Below, in pieces: positions 7,601-15,900 of a stretch of 32,208 nt of DNA (position 1 is its first letter; the number at the start of each line of letters is the position of its first letter). A model generated the notes under the pieces. That model did no database searches and was not told the origin of the DNA. It saw only the letters and a program-made list of their open reading frames with translations. Made by a program: the position numbers and the translations under genes. Source of the DNA: Pirellulaceae bacterium (GTDB lineage Bacteria; Planctomycetota; Planctomycetia; Pirellulales; Pirellulaceae); contig JALOQX010000032.1 of assembly GCA_025459265.1 (NCBI GenBank), forward strand, positions 1 through 32,208, given 5' to 3'.

Positions 7601-8020
7601 CGCTCGCACGCGCGGCTGCTGCGCCCGGAACTGTCCGCCAAGGGTGAAGACGGCAGCAGCCTCTCCGTGCCGTTTCGACACGGCGGGTTCATCCAGATGA
7701 AAGGGGGCAAGGTGTTCACCGAGGCGGTGCGCCGCATGGTGGCCAGCCTCAACCGTGTCTGCGAACGCGAGCATCTCTCGGTCAAAGATCTCGACCTGGT
7801 CGTGCCCCACCAGGCGAATCAGCGGATCATCGATGCCATCGCCCATCGCATCGGCATCAGTGTCTTCAGCAACATCCGTCTGCACGGCAACACGTCCTCG
7901 TCCAGCATCCCCTTGTGCCTGGCGGACATCCTGCCGCAGGTCTCCACCGGTGATCGACTCGGCCTGTGCGCCTTCGGCGGCGGCTTCACGTTCGGCGCCG
8001 GAATCCTCGAGGTGAACTGA
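4697..8020 (+). CDS. Fusion: 2-oxoacid dehydrogenase E1 alpha + E1 beta + lipoyl domain + KAS III
   Basis: A single 1,107-residue open frame. Residues 1-330 are a branched-chain-type E1 alpha: RGRQMCAHAF resembles the GRQMPVHYG active-site loop of BCKDH, the ThDP motif runs from GDGGTQEGEF to QDN, and SHTHADDESIYR follows. Residues 335-665 are E1 beta (LGQDIEDPKGDVFGVTRGL, LSEATILG, GPFHAGSHEA). Residues about 675-745 are a lipoyl/biotinyl domain with the candidate attachment lysine at 715 (EATKS). A Pro/Gln/Arg-rich linker follows. Residues about 780-1107 are a KAS III with a complete triad: Cys907 (NAACSG), His in VVPHQANQR and Asn in LHGNTSSSS. No E2 acyltransferase or E3 domain is present. 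It may decarboxylate a branched 2-oxoacid, load the acyl group on the lipoyl arm and offer it to the condensing domain. That coupling is inference. GTG 4694 is an alternative start. Confidence 0.9.
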   Translation: MDRKQLLALYRVMVTARQIDQVELELNKRGEAFFHVAGAGHEGSAVLAGLLQPEDWLLCHYRDKALMLARGVTPRTFFDGLFCKQDSPTRGRQMCAHAFADRQLKILSAPVPVGNAALQSVGLASVIKDYAARPLVLHSIGDGGTQEGEFLEACAEAVRLQVPVLFLIQDNHLAISTCTRGQTFYSLPDGDTDSFYGLPIHRVDGRDVATAHPQLQQVVAAIRQTRGPAIVVFQVERLASHTHADDESIYRDAAEIRQAAATSDPIQILEQHLRDSGCSAGELEQIRQAVVQEVAAAEAAAYAGAEPVAVLTAKPPIQVELTHPSRERHGVASGPGLTMREAIRDVLRYRMREHGDVYLLGQDIEDPKGDVFGVTRGLSTEFPDRVRNAPLSEATILGSCIGQALGGRRPVAFIQFSDFLPLAYNQLANELGSIYWRTDGHYQTPVIVMVPCGGYRPGMGPFHAGSHEAVAAHIPGLDVFLPSTAGDAAGLLNAAFESGRPTIFFYPKALLNDPEQRTPRDVERQFTPIGTARKVRSGRDISFVAWGNTVRICQKAADALEQVGIGSDILDLRSLSPWDERAVLASAEHTARLIVVHEENHTCGLGAEILATVAEQTRVPVALRRVTRPDTFIPCNFANQIDVLPSFQSVLTAAAQLLNLELKWIRPEEAEAGVSFIEAVGSGPADETVIVSELFVRPGQTIARGDVVAALEATKSVFELTSPVSGLIDDVCVHEGDTVPVGAPLAKVRTSQLAQRPRPVVQEQPGQPVLRRLERRGTLHLPRVQTARRALDVGISSIATVTGSRVVSNKELAGHTGGMTADDILRRTGIEQRHWVDKDENAVNMAVRACWQVLDQEHLIMDDLDLVICSTTSPLSVTPSMACQVLNGLTGGKSDTTLQAFDINAACSGYLYALQAGYDFLQSRPDGRVLIVTAEVLSPLLDLDDFDTAILFGDATSASVLYGEEHFDRSHARLLRPELSAKGEDGSSLSVPFRHGGFIQMKGGKVFTEAVRRMVASLNRVCEREHLSVKDLDLVVPHQANQRIIDAIAHRIGISVFSNIRLHGNTSSSSIPLCLADILPQVSTGDRLGLCAFGGGFTFGAGILEVN

Positions 8021-8092
8021 CGGAGGGCGGAGGGCGAGGCGCGCACGGGAGGGCGAGGCTCCTGCCGAGCCGGGACGCCAAACGGCGGAATC

Positions 8093-8157
8093 GAGTGACG
8101 AGTGTCGAACGAGGATCTCCGAGCGGCGAGGGGATTTACCCTCGGAGTTCGTCACTC
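8093..8157. repeat. Two-part stem-loop after the fusion gene
   Basis: GAGTGACGA (8093-8101) pairs perfectly with TCGTCACTC (8149-8157), and inside it CTCCGAG (8117-8123) pairs with CTCGGAG (8141-8147). It lies between the convergent ends of the fusion gene and the PEP-CTERM gene, directly before a 30-bp tandem repeat. It may be a transcription terminator or the edge of a repeat element. No T-tract follows. Confidence 0.5.
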
Positions 8158-8160
8158 CCT

Positions 8161-8280
8161 GCTCGGCGATCGTCCCTCAACCTCGTCCCTGCTCGGCGAT
8201 CGTCCCTCAACCTCGTCCCTGCTCGGCGATCGTCCCTCAACCTCATCCCTGCTGGCTGATCGTCCCTCAGCCTCGTCACT
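8161..8280. repeat. Four 30-bp tandem repeats
   Basis: Four direct copies with exact 30-bp period (8161, 8191, 8221, 8251), each opening GCTCGGCGATCGTCCCTCA or a close variant. The first two are identical, the third has one change near its end (CCTCATCC), and the fourth differs at several places. This order suggests expansion with drift at the distal end. Not credible as coding: the open frames through it exist only because 30 is a multiple of three. There is no spacer diversity, so it is not CRISPR. Confidence 0.85.
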
Positions 8281-8295
8281 CTACCGGCGGACGAC

Positions 8296-8982
8296 TCACC
8301 GCTTCCGCGGACACGCACGTCGGCGCCAGGCGGCCACCGCACCTGCGATGCCCAGCACGGACCACAGCACGGCCGTCGCCGGTTCCGGGACCGCCGTGAA
8401 CGCGAGGTTGTCGATCCCAATGGCCGCGTTGCCATTGGACTGGACCTTTGAGAAAGCGATCGACAGGCTGCGAATCCCGCTGACGCTGCCGAAATCGAAC
8501 AGCGTATTGAGTCCGTCGCCGCCGACACTCGTCACGATGCTGTCCAGGATCGCATTACTCTGGTTCTTCACCACCGCGGTGACTTCTTCGCCCAGATCAA
8601 TGTCGACCGCCAGGAACCGCAACGCCGTGACCGGCGTGTCAAATGTCATGACGACCGGTCCGGAGGGGATCGCATGCTGATTGCTGGTGCCGACCCCCAG
8701 TGCGTCAGTGATGAACACGTTGTCACTGTTGGAAAACGGCGCTTGAGAACCCGTGTCGAGAGTCTCGCCCACCGTGAATGCAAATACGGGGCCTCCGTAT
8801 TTCGCTACGATGGCATTCTCGAAACTCACCACCACTCCATCGGCGGTCAGATTCGGCACGACCGAACCTTCGACGAGCCCGGCGAGCGACTGAAAGTCAA
8901 TCAGCCCGGCATGCAGGAGCCCGGTCGGGGCGCCGACCACTGCCAATCCCCAGAACGCAGCAACAAGAACCGTTCGATACAT
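8296..8982 (-). CDS. PEP-CTERM sorting-domain protein
   Basis: Secreted protein of unknown function, about 228 residues from ATG 8982, which has AGGGGG just upstream; the longer frame has no better start. The N-terminus (MYRTVLVAAFWGLAVVG...LLHAG) is a signal peptide. The middle is a beta-rich region with LIDFQSL near the start and ITDALGVG, DTPVTALRFLAVDIDLG and GIDNLAFT later, the pattern of exported jelly-roll-like PEP-CTERM proteins. The C-terminus is a clear sorting tail: VPEP, a hydrophobic helix (TAVLWSVLGIAGAVAAW) and a basic end (RRRACPRKR). In other bacteria such tails are cut and processed by an exosortase, which is not encoded here. Its gene stands alone, divergent from the Tricorn protease gene. 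Confidence 0.85.
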   Translation of the reverse strand: MYRTVLVAAFWGLAVVGAPTGLLHAGLIDFQSLAGLVEGSVVPNLTADGVVVSFENAIVAKYGGPVFAFTVGETLDTGSQAPFSNSDNVFITDALGVGTSNQHAIPSGPVVMTFDTPVTALRFLAVDIDLGEEVTAVVKNQSNAILDSIVTSVGGDGLNTLFDFGSVSGIRSLSIAFSKVQSNGNAAIGIDNLAFTAVPEPATAVLWSVLGIAGAVAAWRRRACPRKR

Positions 8983-9310
8983 TGCCCCCTCCGATTTCAG
9001 TCGGACATCGAAGTACATCATCCACACACCCGGTAGACCCGCTGCAATCTGGATGGTCGACCCAACCTAACGCAATCCACTGCTGAGAGTCAAGGCGCGC
9101 CGATCCCCCCGCTCAGGCTACACTCAGCCACCATCCGCATTGACAATCTGGGAGGTGTGCGCAATATTTGAGCACTGGCGCAGTTCAGGGGTGACAGCGG
9201 CCGGGATGGTCAGGCTGCCGATTCCCCACCTCACCGCGGGTGGCGCAGCGAACCACGCGTTTCCAGCCGCGATCGCGCCCAAGAGACCGGTACATCTGCT
9301 TCTTCGACAC
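8983..9310. other. Divergent intergenic region between PEP-CTERM and Tricorn genes
   Basis: 328 bases without a believable gene. It holds a good -35/-10 pair for the plus-strand gene (9140-9168) and a weaker one on the minus strand: AGTCAA, i.e. TTGACT, at 9088-9093 and AACCTA, i.e. TAGGTT, at 9064-9069, 18 bases apart. The Tricorn frame stays open upstream to 9140, but the signal peptide only begins after 9311. Confidence 0.5.
9140..9168 (+). promoter_or_regulatory. Possible sigma-70 promoter for the Tricorn protease gene
   Basis: TTGACA at 9140-9145, a 17-base spacer and AATATT at 9163-9168 (4 of 6 matches to TATAAT). It would start transcription near 9175, leaving a leader of about 135 bases. 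A perfect -35 box in GC-rich DNA is notable, but planctomycete promoter rules are poorly known. Confidence 0.4.
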
Positions 9311-12300
9311 ATGGAATTCACGATGGCAAACACTGCGCAGTTGATGTTCGCCCTGGCTCGACCGTGTCATCACGCCGCGGGATGGTTGCTGGGCCTGGTC
9401 GCAACAATCAGTTTGATCGCCCCTGCGGCGCAGGGGGAGATCAAACCGCTGGGTCGGATGCTGCGGTATCCGGACGTGAGCAAGACGCACATCGTGTTCT
9501 CCTATGCCAACGACCTGTGGCTGGTGCCGCGTGCCGGGGGCCAGGCGGTGCCGCTGACCAGTCCGGCCGGTCCGGAGGAGTCACCACGATTCAGCCCGGA
9601 CGGTCAATCACTGGCGTTCGTGGCCAACTACGACGGGAGTCGCGACATCTACACGCTGCCGGTGGAGGGTGGGATCCCGCAGCGCATCACGTATCACCCG
9701 GCGGATGAACTGCTGTGCGACTGGACACCGGACGGTGCGCTGGTGTTCTCGACCAACGGCTTCGCTGGGCTGCCGCGCATGCAGCAGCTCTATCGGGTCT
9801 CGGCGGAAGCGCCGCTGCCGGCCAAGCTGCCTGTGGCGTACGGCACCAATGGGGCGATCAGCCCGACGGGCGAGTACCTGGCCTTCACACCGTACAACAC
9901 GGACGCGCGCACGTGGAAGCGTTATCGCGGCGGCATGGCGTCCGACATCTGGCTGCTTCAGCTGGAAAAGAAAACCGCTCAGCGGATGACGGACTGGGAG
10001 GGGACCGACAGTCTTCCGATGTGGCACGGCAAGACCGTGTACTACCTGTCCGATGCGGGGCCCGAGCACCGCCTGAACATCTGGGCCTACGACACCGAGA
10101 CGGGTGCGCGGCGTCAGGTTACGGACCTGCGTGATTACGATGTCAAGTGGCCCGCCATCGGACCGGGTGATCACGATCAGGGTGAGATCGTATTCCAGTA
10201 CGGCGCTGACCTGCAGCTGCTCGACCTCGAGTCCGGAGCCAAGCGCGTGGTGGAAGTCACGATCCCGGGGGACCGTCCGCAGGTGATGCCGCGCACGCTC
10301 AACGCCGCCGAGTTCATCACCAGCGGTGACGTGTCGCCGGCCGGCGAACGGGTGGTGGTGGAAGCCCGTGGCGACATCTGGTCGCTCCCGGCCAAGAACG
10401 GTTCGCCGCGCAACATGACGCGCACCAGCGGCGTGGCAGAGCGAGATCCGAGCTGGAGCCCCGACGGACGCTGGATCGCGTACCTCTCCGACGCCAGCGG
10501 CGAGTACGAGCTGTACATCCAGCAGTCGGATGGGAAGGGCGAGACGCGGCGGTTGACTCAGGATGGCCAGGTGTTCCGCTACACGCCGGTCTGGTCGCCC
10601 GATTCAAAGCACATTGTGTTTTCGGACAAGACCGGTGCGCTCTACCTGCACACGCTCGAGGGTGGTGCGACGGTGTTGGTCGACCGCGATCCTTGGGCGC
10701 AGCGGATGACTGTGAGCTGGTCGCACGACGCGGCCTGGATCGCCTACGCCAAGCGCGCCGACGACCGCGCCGGCACGTCCTCAATCTGGCTGTACGAAGT
10801 CAAATCGGGCAACAAGCAGGCGATCACGGACGGCATGTTCAACGACTCCGCACCGGCGTTCGACCGCAAGGGCGACTTTCTGTTCTTCGCCACCAATCGC
10901 GTGTTCGGCCCGCCGATCTACGAGGATCTGGGCACCACGTTCGTCTACGGCAACACGGAGATGCTGGTCGCCGTGCCGCTGCGCAAGGACGTGAAGAACC
11001 CGCTGCTGCCCAAGAGCGACGAAGTGGCGATCAGTGACAAGCCGGCGGAGAAGAAGGACGAGGCACCGAAGCCGGCCGAGGAGAAGGGTGCGGAGGAGAA
11101 GCCGGCTGAAGAGAAGCCGCCGGAGGAACAGCCCGAGAAGAAGGATCCGCCAGCCGATCAGCCGCCCGCCGATGCGGCGCCGCCCGCGCAGGACCCGCCA
11201 CCGCAGGAGGAGAAACCGGCCCAGGAGCCGGCCCCGGACGCTGGCGCCGCGAAGACCGAGGCGACGCCGCCGGCGCAGCCACCCAAGCCGGAGGAACCCA
11301 AGCTGCTCCAGATCGATCTGGACGGGATCCTGCAGCGCGCGTTTCGCCTGCCGGTCAAGAACGGCGTCTTTTCCGGACTCGCGGTGAACGCACGCGGTCA
11401 GTTGCTCTACACCCGCAGCAGCGCGCGCGGCCTGGACGAGAAGCCGTCCATCATGCTGTTCGATCTGACCGATGAGTCGAAGAGCGAGAAGCCCGTCTTT
11501 CCGGGCGCGGGCCAGTTCGCACTGTCGGCTGACGGCAAGAAGCTGCTGGCCGCCCAGGAGCGCAAGTGGTTCCTGCTGGACGCCGCCCCGGGGGCCAAGC
11601 CCACGCCGGTGCCCACCAACGGCATGCAATCCGTGCTCGAGCCGCGGGAAGAGTGGCAGCAGCTGTTCGTCGACGCCTGGCGCATCCAGCGGGATTTCTT
11701 CTACGATCCCCACATGCACGGCGTCGATTGGGCGGCCATCCGCCAGCAGTACGAGAAAATGCTGATCGACTGCACGTCCCGCGAAGACGTGGGGTACGTG
11801 ATCGCGGAGATGATCTCGGAATTGAACGTCGGGCACGCGTATTACCGCGGCGGTGACGTGGAGAAGGAACCGCGCGAGGCGGCGGGCGTGCTGGGCTGCG
11901 AGTTCACGCGCGAGCAAGACGCGTATCGGATCAGCCGCTTCTATGAAGGCGCTCCCTGGGATCTCGACGCGCGCAATCCGCTGCGCGAAGCCGGGGTCAA
12001 GGAGGGTGAGTTCCTGCTGGCCGTCAACCGGGTCCCCTTGCGCGCGGACCGTGATCCGTGGGCCGCCCTGCAGCGGCTGGCCGGACAGGCCGCCGTGCTG
12101 ACCGTCAGCAGCCAGCCGCAGAGCAGCAAGGAAGACCGCGACGTCGTCGTCACGCTGCCGGGCAACGACCAGGAACTTCGCTATCGCCAGTGGATCGAAC
12201 AGAACCGGAAATACGTCGACGAGAAATCCAACGGGCGCGTCGGCTACATCTATGTCCCCGATACGGGCGTCAACGGCCAGAACGACCTGTTCCGGCAGTT

Positions 12301-12862
12301 CTACGGTCAGCGCCAGAAGGACGCGCTGATCATCGACGACCGCTGGAATGGCGGAGGCCAGATTCCTACGCGGTTCATCGAGCTGTTGAACCGAAAGGTG
12401 ACGAATTACTGGGCCCGTCGGGACGGGCGCGACATGACCTGGCCACCCGATGCACACTTCGGCCCGAAATGCATGCTCATCAACGGACTGGCCGGTTCGG
12501 GCGGCGACATGTTTCCCGCGCTGTTCCGCCAGGCGAAACTCGGCAAGCTCATCGGTACGCGGACCTGGGGCGGCCTGGTCGGCATCTCCGGCAACCCCGG
12601 CCTGATCGACGGCGGCGCGGTCACCGTGCCCACGTTTGCCTTCTACGAGAAGGATGGGACGTGGGGGATCGAAGGGCACGGCGTCGACCCGGACATCGAG
12701 GTCATCGACGACCCCGGCCAGCTGGCGCAGGGAAGCCAACCCCAGCTCGACGCTGCCATTCGCCTGATGCTCAAACAACTCGAGCGGCGGGCGTACGTGC
12801 CCCCGGCGCGCCCCGCGTATCCCGATCGCCGCGGTTTCGGCATCGCACCCCAGGACAAGTAA
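9311..12862 (+). CDS. Tricorn protease homologue, exported, S41 family
   Basis: Large peptidase-like protein, about 1,183 residues. The N-terminus is a signal peptide (MEFTMANTAQLMF...LIAPAAQG), so the protein probably works in the periplasm, unlike archaeal cytosolic Tricorn. Residues about 45-570 form TolB/WD-like beta-propeller blades with repeated SPDG motifs. Residues about 576-667 are a Lys/Glu/Pro/Ala-rich linker. Then come the C1 region with DPHMHGVDW (His803, likely catalytic), a PDZ domain near 855-935 and the S41 core. The core has DDRWNGGG and the nucleophile in GLAGSGGDMF (Ser1063), and the C-terminus holds WGIEGHGVDPD, which would supply the Glu. All catalytic parts are visible. 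ATG 9323, with GGAA six bases before it, is an equally good start. Likely degrades oligopeptides; substrates are unknown. Confidence 0.93.
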   Translation: MEFTMANTAQLMFALARPCHHAAGWLLGLVATISLIAPAAQGEIKPLGRMLRYPDVSKTHIVFSYANDLWLVPRAGGQAVPLTSPAGPEESPRFSPDGQSLAFVANYDGSRDIYTLPVEGGIPQRITYHPADELLCDWTPDGALVFSTNGFAGLPRMQQLYRVSAEAPLPAKLPVAYGTNGAISPTGEYLAFTPYNTDARTWKRYRGGMASDIWLLQLEKKTAQRMTDWEGTDSLPMWHGKTVYYLSDAGPEHRLNIWAYDTETGARRQVTDLRDYDVKWPAIGPGDHDQGEIVFQYGADLQLLDLESGAKRVVEVTIPGDRPQVMPRTLNAAEFITSGDVSPAGERVVVEARGDIWSLPAKNGSPRNMTRTSGVAERDPSWSPDGRWIAYLSDASGEYELYIQQSDGKGETRRLTQDGQVFRYTPVWSPDSKHIVFSDKTGALYLHTLEGGATVLVDRDPWAQRMTVSWSHDAAWIAYAKRADDRAGTSSIWLYEVKSGNKQAITDGMFNDSAPAFDRKGDFLFFATNRVFGPPIYEDLGTTFVYGNTEMLVAVPLRKDVKNPLLPKSDEVAISDKPAEKKDEAPKPAEEKGAEEKPAEEKPPEEQPEKKDPPADQPPADAAPPAQDPPPQEEKPAQEPAPDAGAAKTEATPPAQPPKPEEPKLLQIDLDGILQRAFRLPVKNGVFSGLAVNARGQLLYTRSSARGLDEKPSIMLFDLTDESKSEKPVFPGAGQFALSADGKKLLAAQERKWFLLDAAPGAKPTPVPTNGMQSVLEPREEWQQLFVDAWRIQRDFFYDPHMHGVDWAAIRQQYEKMLIDCTSREDVGYVIAEMISELNVGHAYYRGGDVEKEPREAAGVLGCEFTREQDAYRISRFYEGAPWDLDARNPLREAGVKEGEFLLAVNRVPLRADRDPWAALQRLAGQAAVLTVSSQPQSSKEDRDVVVTLPGNDQELRYRQWIEQNRKYVDEKSNGRVGYIYVPDTGVNGQNDLFRQFYGQRQKDALIIDDRWNGGGQIPTRFIELLNRKVTNYWARRDGRDMTWPPDAHFGPKCMLINGLAGSGGDMFPALFRQAKLGKLIGTRTWGGLVGISGNPGLIDGGAVTVPTFAFYEKDGTWGIEGHGVDPDIEVIDDPGQLAQGSQPQLDAAIRLMLKQLERRAYVPPARPAYPDRRGFGIAPQDK
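11038..11310 (+). repeat. Low-complexity Lys/Glu/Pro/Ala insert in the Tricorn homologue
   Basis: About 90 codons of near-repetitive PAEEKPPEE-like sequence between the second propeller region and the C-terminal catalytic half. The first half is acidic/basic mixed (KPAEEKGAEEKPAEEK) and the second half is Pro/Ala-rich. Probably a flexible tether; its length is likely to vary between strains. Confidence 0.8.
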
Positions 12863-12919
12863 TGCCGTCGGCGACGGTCATCGCCTGTTGAGCCGCTGGG
12901 CCAGAGTCCGCTGAACCGA

Positions 12920-15900
12920 TCACCAGACCCAGCCCTGGGCGACGGCTTCCGCCAAATCGTCGGTAATCGTATCGTCGGCGTCCCGATCGTCGCGGTTCCA
13001 CTCCTTCAGCGCCATATCAGTCCTGGCGACGTGGCTCTGCGGCACCTGCCCCACGGGGGCGAGGATGCTCGACACGGTACGTTCGAGCAACGGCGCTGGT
13101 GCACCAGCGGTTTGCGGTGACGGTGCCGCGTCACGCGGCGCCGAGCGTGTTCCGCTGTCGAAGCCATTTGTCTGGCCCGCTGAATTGCTCAGCGGCACGA
13201 GCGGCCCCAGATGTGGACTCGCCTCGTCCACCGATTTCACGGCGCTGGACACGCCCTGCGGCGCAGCGGACGCGGTGACCGCGCCTTCCCCTGCGCCCAA
13301 CTCGCCTGCGGCACTGAACCGGTTGAGGTAGTTGATCACCAGCAGCGCGTCCTGCGGCGACAGCGCTCCGTCCGCGTTGACGTCGACGAATCCGATCGAT
13401 GGCATCACGGCCGTGCCGGACGCACGTTCTCCCTCGGCGGTCGCTTGCGACGCACCCGGGATTGCGAGCGGTCCGGCGCCTTGACGCGTCGTCGCATTCA
13501 GGACCCACAGGACGTCGATCGGTGAAACGCGACCGTCGTTGTTGACATCCAGCGCGTTGACGGGATTGGTGTAGGCCCGCACATCGGCGGACGAGAAGTC
13601 CTTCACGACATCGGCCGTGGAACCGGCGGCGGAGGCGAAGAACCAGTCGGCGTTCGGGCCCCCGTTGAGCTGGTCGATCGCCTGGTCGTCGAACACGGTT
13701 TCATCGGGCGTCAGGCGCTGGCCGCTGCCGAGAATTGGGCCCAGCCCGCCCAAGATGTTCGCGGTGCGCTGTGCGAAAGTGCGCCCCGACATCCACTCGG
13801 CCAGCAGCGCGTCGAGCGTGCGCCATTGGAAGATGTCGTTGTCATACACCGTCCATCCGCCGATCAGAATGTCTTCCCCGTTCTGGGCGACCAGATCGTC
13901 TTTATCCAGGCCACCGACAAGGATGTCGCGGCTGCTCCCGCCGATCAGCTTGTCCTCTCCAGGACCACCCAGGATGATATTGCCACGTCCGCCACCGTTG
14001 AGATGGTCGTCACCCGTTCCGCCGTCCAGGATGACCGGCTTGCTGACCACCCCGGCAATGTTCGCGTGGTCGTCGCCGCCGTTGAGATAAATGACGATGC
14101 GGTCGAAATCAGCCGTACGGTACGTTTTGAAGTTCGTGCCGACAAAGAAGCTGGCGTGGACCTTCGTCAGTCCGTTGCCCTGTTCATTCACGGTGACGAG
14201 ATCGTCTTCATCGAAGCCGATGATGAACAGCGTACGGTCGACGATTGCTGCGCCTGTCACAAACACCTGGTACTCGCCAGCCAGGGGATGCGTCGCCTGC
14301 TGCCCGGCATAGTCCACATCTTCATCCACCAGGTGCACGTTGATCGTCTGCAGACCCAGCGCGCCCTGGTACACGTGCGTAACAGGTCCAGGCTGATCGT
14401 AGATGTTGGATGTTCCATCGCCCCAGTAGACGATGTACTTGGTCACCGTGTCCGTGCCTGGATCGGTCACGTTGCCGAGCGTCAGCGTGTAGACCGAACC
14501 CTCGGGCACGCTCGCGGCTCCGGCCAGTTCGATGGTCGGGGCGACGTTGAACACCTGGATCGCGGAGCGCGTGATCGTCTCGCCTCCGTCGTCGTCCGCG
14601 ACACGGACGTCGACGTATCGAATCGGCAGACCATCCACCAGCGTCTCGTCCGGCGGGAACGTATCGTCGGCGAAGGTGTACTGAGCTTCCCAGCGGCTGG
14701 TGAGCACGTTGAACGTGGCCGGCGACTCGAAGACGCCGTCGCCGTCGAAGTCGAAGGTGACGGTAAGCGGATCGTTGACGCCCGCCGGGTCCGACGCGCC
14801 CAGATAGTACACCGACGCGATACCTTCGAGCACTTTGCCGACCGGCGCCGGAGCCGCGGCGGTGGGGGGCAGGTTCTGGACGTCGAGGACCAGGGAGAAC
14901 TCGTCGGTCTCTCCCCCACCATCGGTGACGCGGACGTTCACCGTGTAGGGCCCGTTGTCCGGATAAATATGCCGCGCCGTGGCCACGGGGCCGTCCTGTT
15001 CGTAGATGCCGTCATTGTCGAAGTCGTACTCGTAGAGCAGCGGGTCAGACGCGCCGCCCGGATCACTGGCGCGGACCGTCAGGATGATCGGGGTTGCTTC
15101 GAACAGGTCCTGGGTGATGACATCCACGCCGGCGATGGTCGGCCCGACATTGTTGACCGTCACCTGGAACGTCTGGACGGTGGAAACACCGCCGTCCTCG
15201 TCGCGCACGCGGACCAGTACGGTGAACGTGCCCGGGCGCGTGAAGGTGTAGGTCGCTTCCCAGCGGCCGGTGGCGGGGTCCTGCACGGCCAGCGTTTCGA
15301 AACTGCCGTTGTTGTCGAAGTCGTATTCGACCGTCAGCGTGTCGTTGATGCCTGGATCGAACGCTTGCACCGCACTGGTCAGCGCCGTGCCCTGGTCGAT
15401 CGTGGCCGCCAGCGGCACAAGGCTGGTGATCTGCGGCGCCACGTTGACCACCTGCACGAAGTACGGCACCAGGTCCTGCCGGGCGGCGCCGTTGATGTCG
15501 GTCGTCGTGGCCTCAACGCGGTAACTCCCCTCGTCGGCGTAGGTGTGCGTGGCCGTCAGCGCGGCGCCGGCCACCGTCGTCTGGCTGCCGTCGCCCCAGT
15601 AGATCGTCCAGCTCGCGATTGTCGCGCTGGCCGGCCTGGTCAAGTTGAGCGTGAAGAGCGATCCTTCCGCGACCTCGTTGGCCAGTGCCGTGATGGCGCG
15701 CGAAGCGTCCACGGTCAGCTGCTTGGTAACCGGTCCGTACGGTCCGCCGTCTTCGTCCCAGGCTCGGACCTGGATCGTGAACGTGCCGGTGGCCGCGTAC
15801 ACGTGCTGCACGATGGCGGGACTGCCGAAGTAGGTTTCTTCGCTCGTGCCGTCGCCCCAAAGCACCTTCCAGGTCTGCACCTGGTCGTCGCCCGGATCGG

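Noticed and set aside
8161..8280. CRISPR array
   Set aside because: The units abut with no spacers of differing sequence, and no cas genes are present.
8102..8680. Plus-strand frame of 192 codons over the 30-bp repeats and the PEP-CTERM gene
   Set aside because: It only joins the repeat translation with the antisense of the PEP-CTERM gene.
10781..12778. 665-codon minus-strand frame within the Tricorn gene
   Set aside because: Antisense to the conserved PDZ and S41 domains, with a low-complexity Arg/Leu stretch opposite the linker.
12865..12877. CCGTC-ggc-GACGG hairpin between convergent Tricorn and giant genes as a terminator
   Set aside because: Only five base pairs, no T-tract, and such stems are frequent at this GC content.
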